This document shows positions 1 through 5,815 of a stretch of 9,467 nucleotides of DNA, one piece after another. The notes below the pieces were generated by a model. The model searched no databases. It had not been told where the DNA came from and saw only the letters and a program-made list of their open reading frames with translations. Every line of letters starts with the position of its first letter. The stretch's first letter is position 1. The translations under genes were made by a program, and so were the position numbers. The DNA is taken from NCBI GenBank assembly GCA_002085265.1, contig NATI01000026.1, positions 1 through 9,467 on the forward strand, in the 5' to 3' direction. This stretch comes from Candidatus Omnitrophica bacterium 4484_49 (GTDB lineage: Bacteria > Omnitrophota > Gorgyraeia > Kaelpiales > Kaelpiaceae).

Positions 1-1
1 A

Positions 2-121
2 AGAGAGAAAGAGCCAGTTTACGCCCTCAGGACTTCCGCCTTCAGGATAAATTTAAATACCAAGGAAGATATAGATAATATTACTGATAGGGCCAATAAG
101 TTTCATCATCCCTGTGACTGA
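2..121 (+). CDS. Possible C-terminal fragment of an upstream gene (family uncertain)
   Basis: The frame starting at base 2 stays open from the window edge to a TGA at 119-121, giving 39 residues. The piece RTSAFRINLNTKEDIDNITD (residues 10-29) recalls the end of class V aminotransferases and cysteine desulfurases, where an Arg-x-Ser segment is followed by an Asn-Thr-x-Glu-Glu/Asp-Ile-Asp motif. The spacing between the two parts is about two residues longer than usual, so the match is loose. The other two + frames close earlier, at 76-78 and 48-50. A 39-codon opening is short and could be chance. The frame ends about 100 bases before the next gene and upstream of a good promoter, so it would belong to a separate transcript. 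Confidence 0.3.
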   Translation, partial: REKEPVYALRTSAFRINLNTKEDIDNITDRANKFHHPCD

Positions 122-128
122 AGTCTGT

Positions 129-143
129 GGAAAATAATTATCA
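129..143. promoter_or_regulatory. Fur-like 7-1-7 inverted repeat upstream of the operon promoter
   Basis: Read against the Fur-type consensus TGATAATnATTATCA, this stretch matches 12 of the 14 defined positions. The right half ATTATCA (137-143) is perfect and the left half has two mismatches. It lies 20 bases upstream of the predicted -35 box, so it is too far upstream to occlude polymerase directly. The whole region is AT-rich, which raises the chance of an accidental match. None of the six downstream genes is a classical iron gene. It is recorded as a possible site for a Fur/PerR/Zur-type regulator, with low confidence. Confidence 0.2.
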
Positions 144-163
144 TTACCATCTGGCTTTATAAA

Positions 164-192
164 TTGCCAAAATCATCCTTATTTACTATAAT
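164..192 (+). promoter_or_regulatory. Sigma70-type promoter for the six-gene operon
   Basis: A -35 box TTGCCA (164-169, five of six consensus bases) and a perfect -10 box TATAAT (187-192) are separated by exactly 17 bases, the optimal spacing. Transcription should start near 198-201. That leaves only about 7-10 untranslated bases before the ATG at 208, or about 22-25 before the ATG at 223. No riboswitch, T-box or attenuator can fit in such a short leader. No other convincing promoter was seen at the later gene junctions, so this one probably drives all six genes. Confidence 0.65.
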
Positions 193-222
193 TAAATAAA
201 TTTCTTTATGTATTATGGGAAG

Positions 223-1410
223 ATGAAATACGCACTTCTTATAGCAGATGGGATGAATGACCGTCCTCTCAGAGAACTGGAGGGGAGAACTCCTCTGGAG
301 GTTGCTCATAAGCCCAATATGGATGAACTGGTTAAGAACTCTCTTGTGGGCCTGGTGAGCAATGTCCCCAAAGGATTTAAACCCGGAAGTGATATTGCCA
401 TTATGAGTATGCTGGGATTTGAGCCCCAGAATTACTATACGGGCAGAGGACCTCTGGAAGCAGCGAATCTGGGAATTGTGCTTTCAGATAATCAGGTAGC
501 ATTTCGTTGTAATCTTGTTACTATCTGTGATGGGAAGATGGTTGATTATTCTGCGGGGCATATAAGGAGTGAAGAGTCAAAGGTTCTTATCCAGGAGTTA
601 AATAAAAAACTGGGCGGGGATAAATTGAAATTTTATTCTGGTGTAAGTTATCGCCATCTTCTGATAACAGAAGGTATAGGAGATGAACTTAAAACCACTC
701 CTCCCCATGATATTATGGGAGAGGAAATAGAAAAATATCTTCCCCAGGGGAAGGACCAGGAAATCGTCAGAGAACTTATGTTTAAATCTCAGGAAATTCT
801 TGAAAACCATGAAGTGAACAGAGTAAGAGTTGATCTGGGAGAAAACCCAGCCAATATGATCTGGTTGTGGGGACAGGGAAGGAGGCCTTCACTGCCAAGT
901 TTTGAGGAACGTTACGGAGTCAGAGGGTTCGTTATATCTGCAGTTGATCTCGTAAATGGGCTGGGGAAACTTTTGGGGCTTAAGGTCGTAAAAGTTCCAC
1001 AAGCCACTGGTTATTATGATACCAATTACCAGGGAAAGGGTGAATATGCAGTAAAAAATCTAAAAAAATATGATTTCTGTTTTGTTCATCTGGAGGCAAC
1101 TGATGAGGCGGGACATAATGGAGAAGTGATGGAGAAGATAAAGGCAATTGAGGCATTTGATCGCTATATTGTGGGACCGGTTTATAATTACCTCAAAAAT
1201 TGCGGTAAGGATTTTCGGATTCTGATTTCTTCTGACCATGCTACTCCAATTGCGGTCAGAACCCATACTGATGAGCCGGTGGCATTTATGTGCGCTGGAA
1301 GCGATATAAAGCCCGAGATTAAAGTTTCGTCTTTTAACGAAAAAAATGCGCGTGGAACTTTAATAGAATATGCAGGTCCCCAGTTCATTCAGGAGGTATT
1401 TTTTAAATGA
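223..1410 (+). CDS. ApgM-like phosphotransferase, proposed homoserine kinase (alternatively cofactor-independent phosphoglycerate mutase)
   Basis: This is a cytosolic enzyme of the alkaline phosphatase superfamily, 395 residues from this start. Metal and catalytic positions are visible: Asp9 in ADGMND, the Gly-Ser-Asp segment at 55-57 in the place of the phosphoryl-acceptor serine, Asp294 and His298 in EATDEAGH, Asp338-His339 in SSDHATP, and His348 in RTHTDEP. Overall it most resembles the TIGR02535 type, named 'proposed homoserine kinase', rather than the archaeal mutase. Landmarks are NMIWLWGQGRRP, ISAVDLVNGLG and TGYYDTNY. Homoserine kinase makes O-phosphohomoserine for threonine, and lysC and cimA nearby support that role. 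The start was chosen because family members begin MKY followed by the DGM motif. An in-frame ATG at 208 would add five residues (MYYGK). Neither ATG has a well-spaced Shine-Dalgarno; GGGAAG abuts the 223 ATG. The stop overlaps the next start (ATGA). Mutase activity cannot be excluded from sequence alone. Confidence 0.85.
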   Translation: MKYALLIADGMNDRPLRELEGRTPLEVAHKPNMDELVKNSLVGLVSNVPKGFKPGSDIAIMSMLGFEPQNYYTGRGPLEAANLGIVLSDNQVAFRCNLVTICDGKMVDYSAGHIRSEESKVLIQELNKKLGGDKLKFYSGVSYRHLLITEGIGDELKTTPPHDIMGEEIEKYLPQGKDQEIVRELMFKSQEILENHEVNRVRVDLGENPANMIWLWGQGRRPSLPSFEERYGVRGFVISAVDLVNGLGKLLGLKVVKVPQATGYYDTNYQGKGEYAVKNLKKYDFCFVHLEATDEAGHNGEVMEKIKAIEAFDRYIVGPVYNYLKNCGKDFRILISSDHATPIAVRTHTDEPVAFMCAGSDIKPEIKVSSFNEKNARGTLIEYAGPQFIQEVFFK

Positions 1411-3005
1411 ACAGCGCAATTGTATTAATTTTAGTTCTGATATCTTTCGCTCTGGGATATTTTATTTATTTGAGGTTGTTAATCCGTAAAGTTTTTCCCC
1501 TGGATTTTAATAGAAAGACTCCTGCTGTGGAAATTAATGACGGTCTGGATTATATCCCCGCTAAAAACTGGCTGATTCTATTTGGTCATCACTTTGCCTC
1601 CATTGCCGGAGCAGCACCCATTCTGGGACCGGTGATAGCCTTTTCTATCTGGGGCTGGGTCCCGGCGATTTTATGGATTGTTCTGGGTTCTATTTTTCTG
1701 GGAGGAGTGCATGATTTTTCTGCACTTTATGTATCTTTACGGAATAAGGGAGTTTCTGTATCTGAAGTCGGAAGTTCTGCTGTGTCTCCTTACACAAAAT
1801 ATCTCTATTCGGGGTTCATTTTACTTACTTTGATTTTAATCATCGCGGTATTTGAATATTTCTGTGCTAAGACCTTTGTGGACAAACCTGAAATAGTTCT
1901 GCCATCATTGGGGCTTATCCCCATAGCCATTATTGTGGGATTTCTAATTTATCATTTGAATTTCAATACATTTTTTGCCACTTTACTGGGGCTGTGTGGT
2001 TTAGGGTTTTTGATATATCTGGGAGGGTATTTTCCGATAACACTTCCTTCTGGTATTAACAATCCCATAAATTTCTGGATAATTCTTTTAATGTTCTATT
2101 GTATTTTCGCTGCAGTTTTGCCGGTGAACATCCTTCTTCAGCCCCGAGATTATTTGTCTTCTTTTCTCCTGTTTGCCGGGGTCGGATTGGGAGTTTTGGG
2201 GATAGTGGTTGTGCATCCTCCACTGGTTTCTTCAGGGTATATCGGCTTCTTTGGCAAACTGGGTCCTTTATGGCCAATGCTGTTTGTAACCATTGCCTGT
2301 GGTGCAATTTCTGGTTTTCATTCTCTTATTTCCAGCGGAACTACATCCAAGCAGTTATCCAGTGAAAGGTATGCTGGAAGGATTGGTTATGGGGCGATGC
2401 TTATGGAGGGGCTTCTGGCAACTATTGCCTTGATTGCGGTTGCCTCTCTTAAACCCCAGGTATTCAGGGCGACACTTTCCTCCTCCAGTCCAGTTGCCTG
2501 TTTTGGAAAGGGGTATGGAATTCTGGTCTCTCCGTTTTTAAAGGGACATGGTGCTGCTTTTGCAGTTCTAATTCTCAATGCATTTATCCTTACCACTCTG
2601 GATACTGCAACCAGAATATCCCGGTATGTGGGAACTGAACTGTTCAAATTTAAAGGTAGAATTATCCCTACACTCATCCCTGTTATTTTAGCTACTCTTC
2701 TGGCGCTTTGCGGTAAATGGATGAATATCTGGACAATCTTTGGGGCAAGCAATCAACTCATCGCTGGGCTGGCATTGATTGTAGTCAGTGCTTGGCTGGT
2801 CAAGAATGGGAGAAGAGCGACGTTTACTCTCCTACCTGCAGTATTTATGTTAGTTATCACTATCTGGGCGCTCGTGTATAAACTTATTACTTTTATAAGG
2901 ACAAAAAATCTCACTTTAAGTATAATCTCTGTAATTTTAATTATTCTAGCACTTGCAGTAGTATGGTCGGCGAAATTTGTATTCGTAAGGAGAGAAAATG
3001 GATAA
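1407..3005 (+). CDS. cstA: CstA-family carbon starvation protein (peptide/pyruvate transporter)
   Basis: This is a polytopic inner-membrane transporter of 532 residues with about 15 hydrophobic segments, beginning with one at residues 3-25. CstA hallmarks are clear. DYIPAKNWLILFGHHFASIA lies near residues 48-67, followed by GAAPILGPVIA. GAISGFHSLISSGTTSKQL sits near the middle, and TLDTATRISRY and WTIFGASNQLIAGLAL lie toward the C-terminus. It is shorter than E. coli CstA, about 700 residues, but a compact form is common. E. coli CstA and its relative BtsT/YjiY take up peptides or pyruvate; the substrate here is unknown. A perfect AGGAGGT at 1391-1397 sits nine bases before the ATG, which overlaps the upstream stop by four bases. 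The 3' end overlaps lysC by eight bases. That tight placement inside an amino acid operon suggests the substrate feeds the same metabolism, which is inference. Confidence 0.92.
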   Translation: MNSAIVLILVLISFALGYFIYLRLLIRKVFPLDFNRKTPAVEINDGLDYIPAKNWLILFGHHFASIAGAAPILGPVIAFSIWGWVPAILWIVLGSIFLGGVHDFSALYVSLRNKGVSVSEVGSSAVSPYTKYLYSGFILLTLILIIAVFEYFCAKTFVDKPEIVLPSLGLIPIAIIVGFLIYHLNFNTFFATLLGLCGLGFLIYLGGYFPITLPSGINNPINFWIILLMFYCIFAAVLPVNILLQPRDYLSSFLLFAGVGLGVLGIVVVHPPLVSSGYIGFFGKLGPLWPMLFVTIACGAISGFHSLISSGTTSKQLSSERYAGRIGYGAMLMEGLLATIALIAVASLKPQVFRATLSSSSPVACFGKGYGILVSPFLKGHGAAFAVLILNAFILTTLDTATRISRYVGTELFKFKGRIIPTLIPVILATLLALCGKWMNIWTIFGASNQLIAGLALIVVSAWLVKNGRRATFTLLPAVFMLVITIWALVYKLITFIRTKNLTLSIISVILIILALAVVWSAKFVFVRRENG

Positions 3006-4224
3006 AGTGATTGTTCACAAATATGGGGGGAGTTCAGTAGCCACTGTATCCAGAATCAGAAGGATAGCGGGTAATATAGTTAGATATAAGAAGAAAGGTT
3101 ATGATGTGGTAGCAGTGGTTTCTGCCATGGGGGATACCACAGACGAACTTCTGACACTGGCTAATAAGGTGAATAAAAATCCAGCAGAGCGGGAGTTAGA
3201 TTTATTACTTTCTACAGGAGAGCAGGTTTCATCTGCAATTCTGGCTATGGCTGTTCAGAATAGAGGATATCCGGCAGTGGCTTTTACGGGTTTCCAGGTG
3301 GGGATAATTACTGATTCCGCTTTCACCAAAGCTCGAATTATGAAAATAAATGCTGACCGTATAAAGAAAGAACTAAAGCAGGGTAAGATTGTGGTTGTGG
3401 CTGGTTTTCAGGGGATGAATCTGGATATGGAGATAACCACTTTAGGCAGAGGGGGGAGCGATTTGACTGCTGTGGCACTGGCTAAGAGTTTGGATGCTGA
3501 GGTTTGTGAGATATATACCGATGTTGAAGGCGTTTTCACAGCCGATCCCAGGATTGTGCCCAGTGCCAGAAAAATTCGCCGTATCTCATATGATGAGATG
3601 CTGGAACTGGCATCTTTAGGAGCAAAAGTAATGCAGGCCCGGTCAATTGAGTTTGCCAAGAAATATGGAGTTAGAATTCATGTCCGTTCCAGTTTTAATA
3701 CCAAACCTGGAACTATAATAATGGAGGAGGTAAAAGAAATGGAAGATATTTATGTTACTGGGGTGGCTGTAGATAAAAATGAAGCCAAAATTACAATTTG
3801 TGATGTTCCTGATAAGCCGGGAATTGCCGCTCATATATTTTCCAAAATTTCCGAGAGAAATATAAATGTGGATATGATTGTTCAGAATGTGAGCAGGCAG
3901 GGGTATACTGATGTCTCGTTTACGGTTTCCAAGACAGATTTATCCAAAACAGTTGAGATAGCGAAGAAAGTAGCAAGAGAAATTTCAGCCTCTGATGTTA
4001 TAATTGATGATAAAATTGCCAAGGTCTCAGTTGTGGGTGTGGGGATGAGGTCCCATGCCGGAATCGCTGCCAAAATGTTTAAGGCACTTGCAAATAATAA
4101 AATAAATATAGAGATGATTTCCACATCGGAAATTAAAATTTCCTGCGTAATAAGAGCGCGTCATGCTGAAAAAGCAGTTAAAACCTTGCATAAAGCATTT
4201 GAATTGCATAAACTCAAGAGGTGA
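2998..4224 (+). CDS. lysC: Aspartate kinase (aspartokinase), catalytic alpha subunit
   Basis: It phosphorylates aspartate to 4-phosphoaspartate, the committed step toward lysine, threonine and methionine. At 408 residues it has the usual length of single-function Gram-positive-type aspartokinases. The kinase domain covers about residues 1-245: KYGGSS at 8-13, STGEQVSSA near 71-79, TTLGRGGSDLTAVALA, EIYTDVEGVFTADPRIVP and SLGAKVMQARS. Two ACT domains follow. The first runs roughly 260-330 and contains VPDKPGIAAHIFSKI. The second runs 342-405 and contains MRSHAGIAAKMFKALA. These bind feedback effectors, lysine and/or threonine; which one is not readable here. AAGGAG at 2987-2992 lies five bases before the ATG, which is eight bases inside cstA. 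A strong internal start in the 3' part predicts a second product (separate entry). There is no homoserine dehydrogenase fusion. Confidence 0.96.
   Translation: MDKVIVHKYGGSSVATVSRIRRIAGNIVRYKKKGYDVVAVVSAMGDTTDELLTLANKVNKNPAERELDLLLSTGEQVSSAILAMAVQNRGYPAVAFTGFQVGIITDSAFTKARIMKINADRIKKELKQGKIVVVAGFQGMNLDMEITTLGRGGSDLTAVALAKSLDAEVCEIYTDVEGVFTADPRIVPSARKIRRISYDEMLELASLGAKVMQARSIEFAKKYGVRIHVRSSFNTKPGTIIMEEVKEMEDIYVTGVAVDKNEAKITICDVPDKPGIAAHIFSKISERNINVDMIVQNVSRQGYTDVSFTVSKTDLSKTVEIAKKVAREISASDVIIDDKIAKVSVVGVGMRSHAGIAAKMFKALANNKINIEMISTSEIKISCVIRARHAEKAVKTLHKAFELHKLKR
3723..3731 (+). promoter_or_regulatory. Internal ribosome-binding site inside lysC
   Basis: GGAGGAGGT contains a perfect AGGAGGT (3725-3731), seven bases before an in-frame ATG at 3739. 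It is stronger than the site that serves the lysC start itself. It lies exactly at the border between the kinase and ACT domains, where aspartokinases with separate beta subunits have their internal start. Confidence 0.75.
3739..4224 (+). CDS. lysC: Aspartokinase regulatory beta subunit, in-frame internal translation product of lysC
   Basis: Translation from the internal ATG (Met248 of the full protein) would give a 161-residue protein made only of the two ACT domains, beginning MEDIYVTGVAVDKNEAKITI. In Bacillus subtilis aspartokinase II, Corynebacterium glutamicum and Thermus thermophilus, lysC likewise yields a full-length alpha chain and a beta chain of about 160-170 residues. The two assemble as alpha2beta2, with effectors binding at the ACT interfaces. 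As I recall it, the C. glutamicum beta chain begins with a very similar MEEAVLTGVA. The visible support is the consensus ribosome-binding site, the correct spacing and the matching position. The alternative is that the purine-rich run merely encodes the linker MEEVKE, and a second in-frame ATG at 3721 precedes the site. Expression itself is inferred. Confidence 0.7.
   Translation: MEDIYVTGVAVDKNEAKITICDVPDKPGIAAHIFSKISERNINVDMIVQNVSRQGYTDVSFTVSKTDLSKTVEIAKKVAREISASDVIIDDKIAKVSVVGVGMRSHAGIAAKMFKALANNKINIEMISTSEIKISCVIRARHAEKAVKTLHKAFELHKLKR
4216..4224 (+). promoter_or_regulatory. Ribosome-binding site that fixes the cimA start
   Basis: AAGAGGTGA contains a seven-base match (GAGGTGA, 4218-4224) to the anti-Shine-Dalgarno complement. 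It sits five bases before the ATG at 4230. The in-frame GTG at 4221 lies inside this site and has no usable site of its own, so 4230 is the preferred start. The site overlaps the lysC stop codon (4222-4224), which suggests translational coupling. Confidence 0.7.
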
Positions 4225-4229
4225 TTGCC

Positions 4230-5810
4230 ATGTCCAGAAAAATCGAAATTTATGATACCACTTTACGGGATGGAGCTCAGACCGAGGGGATTTCTTTTTC
4301 GGTTAAGGATAAACTTGCGATTACGAAAAAACTGGATGAGTTTGGTATTCACTATATCGAAGGAGGTTGGCCTGGCTCTAATCCCAAAGATATGGAGTAT
4401 TTTGATAAAGTGAAGAAGCTCAGACTCAAAAATTCTAAAATTGTCGCTTTTGGTTCCACTCGAAAGCCAGGGATTAAAGTCGGGAAGGATAAAAATCTTC
4501 AAGCGCTTTTAAAAGCCGGGACAGAATATATAACTGTATTTGGGAAAAGCTGGGATTTACATGTGCATAAAGTATTAAGGACGGGCCTTCAAGAAAATCT
4601 GGATATGATATTTGATACTGTTTCCTATCTTAAAAAGAGAGGATTTAAAGTATTTTTCGATGCCGAGCATTTCTTTGATGGTTATCGTGAAAATCCAGAG
4701 TATGCTCTCAAAACATTACAGGCTGCAGGATCAGCAGGAGCGGATTTACTGGTTCTCTGTGATACCAATGGAGGAATGTTGCCTTCTTGGATAGGTGAGA
4801 TAATCCGGGAAGTGAAGAGCAGAGTGGAGACAGCGTTGGGTATTCATGCTCATAACGATACCGGGATGGCAGTTGCCAATTCCATTCAGGCAATTCAGGA
4901 AGGATGCGTTCATGTTCAGGGCACAATAAATGGTTATGGGGAGAGATGTGGTAATGCAGATTTATGTGTTATCCTTCCCAATATAAAGTTAAAACTGGGG
5001 CTGAATTGTATTCGTGATGATAACCTTAAGAAACTGACAGAACTTTCTCATTTTGTGGCTGAGGTTTCTAACATGAAACCTGTGGAAAATCAGCCTTATG
5101 TTGGAGGTAGTGCTTTTACACATAAAGGGGGAGTTCATATAAACGCGGTAATGAAGGATCCCAGGACATATGAACATATATTGCCGGAGGCAGTTGGAAA
5201 TAAGAGAAAACTGCTTGTGTCGGAATTATCTGGCAAGTCAAGTATTGTAATCAAGGCCCAGGAATATGGATTCCAGCTGGATAAGAATAAAAAAATTACC
5301 CATAAACTCCATAAATTACTTCAGGAGCTGGAGCATAAAGGATATCACTTCGAGGCTGCAGAGGGTTCATTTGAGTTGCTGTTGAAGAAACAACTGGGTA
5401 AGTTAAAGAAATTCTTCACACTGGAAAGTTTTCGGGTAATCGTGGAGAAAAGAAAGGACGAAAGTATCATATCTGAAGCCACTATAAAATTGAGAGTTAA
5501 TAATAAACCAGAATATACAGTGGCAGAGGGAGATGGTCCTGTTAATGCTTTGGATAAAGCATTGAGAAAGGCATTACACCAATTCTACCCGGTATTAGCG
5601 GAGATGAGGTTGGCAGATTTTAAAGTCAGAGTTTTAGATGAAAAAGCAGGCACTGCAGCCAAAGTCAGGGTTTTGATTCAGTCTCAGGATTCTGAGGAGA
5701 GCTGGGCGACAATAGGGGTATCTGAAAATATAATTGAAGCCAGCTGGCAGGCATTGTTGGATAGCATCGAGTATAAATTGATGAAAGAAAATCAGAAAGG
5801 AAGAATCTAA
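4230..5810 (+). CDS. cimA: (R)-citramalate synthase
   Basis: It condenses pyruvate with acetyl-CoA to (R)-citramalate, the entry to 2-oxobutyrate and isoleucine that bypasses threonine. The protein is 526 residues from this start, typical of the CimA branch of the isopropylmalate/homocitrate synthase family. The N-terminal TIM barrel shows IYDTTLRDGAQTEGISFS with Arg13-Asp14, YIEGGWPGSNPKD, LCDTNGG, the metal-binding HAHND at 206-210 and NGYGERCGNADL near 234-245. The GGWPGSNPKD stretch and the short spacing are characteristic of CimA rather than LeuA. The C-terminal regulatory domain follows at about 390-520, with GDGPVNALDKALRKAL from residue 434. That domain usually mediates isoleucine feedback. 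The gene starts five bases after lysC and ends five bases before valS. A GTG at 4221 is a possible but less likely start. Isopropylmalate or homocitrate synthase activity is the alternative, and is unlikely. Confidence 0.93.
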   Translation: MSRKIEIYDTTLRDGAQTEGISFSVKDKLAITKKLDEFGIHYIEGGWPGSNPKDMEYFDKVKKLRLKNSKIVAFGSTRKPGIKVGKDKNLQALLKAGTEYITVFGKSWDLHVHKVLRTGLQENLDMIFDTVSYLKKRGFKVFFDAEHFFDGYRENPEYALKTLQAAGSAGADLLVLCDTNGGMLPSWIGEIIREVKSRVETALGIHAHNDTGMAVANSIQAIQEGCVHVQGTINGYGERCGNADLCVILPNIKLKLGLNCIRDDNLKKLTELSHFVAEVSNMKPVENQPYVGGSAFTHKGGVHINAVMKDPRTYEHILPEAVGNKRKLLVSELSGKSSIVIKAQEYGFQLDKNKKITHKLHKLLQELEHKGYHFEAAEGSFELLLKKQLGKLKKFFTLESFRVIVEKRKDESIISEATIKLRVNNKPEYTVAEGDGPVNALDKALRKALHQFYPVLAEMRLADFKVRVLDEKAGTAAKVRVLIQSQDSEESWATIGVSENIIEASWQALLDSIEYKLMKENQKGRI

Positions 5811-5815
5811 TCTTT

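Noticed and set aside
151..170. TGGC...GCCA inverted repeat around TTTATAAA upstream of the operon
   Set aside because: The arms are only four bases and the element overlaps the -35 box. A TATAAA read as a -10 box has no matching -35 at the right distance.
2099..2365. An 88-residue open frame in another + frame inside cstA
   Set aside because: It lies within membrane segments of cstA, where hydrophobic codons create chance openings, and has no ribosome-binding site or domain.
4359..4372. AAGGAGGT-like sequence inside cimA
   Set aside because: It encodes the conserved Glu-Gly-Gly-Trp of the active-site region, and no start codon follows at a workable distance.
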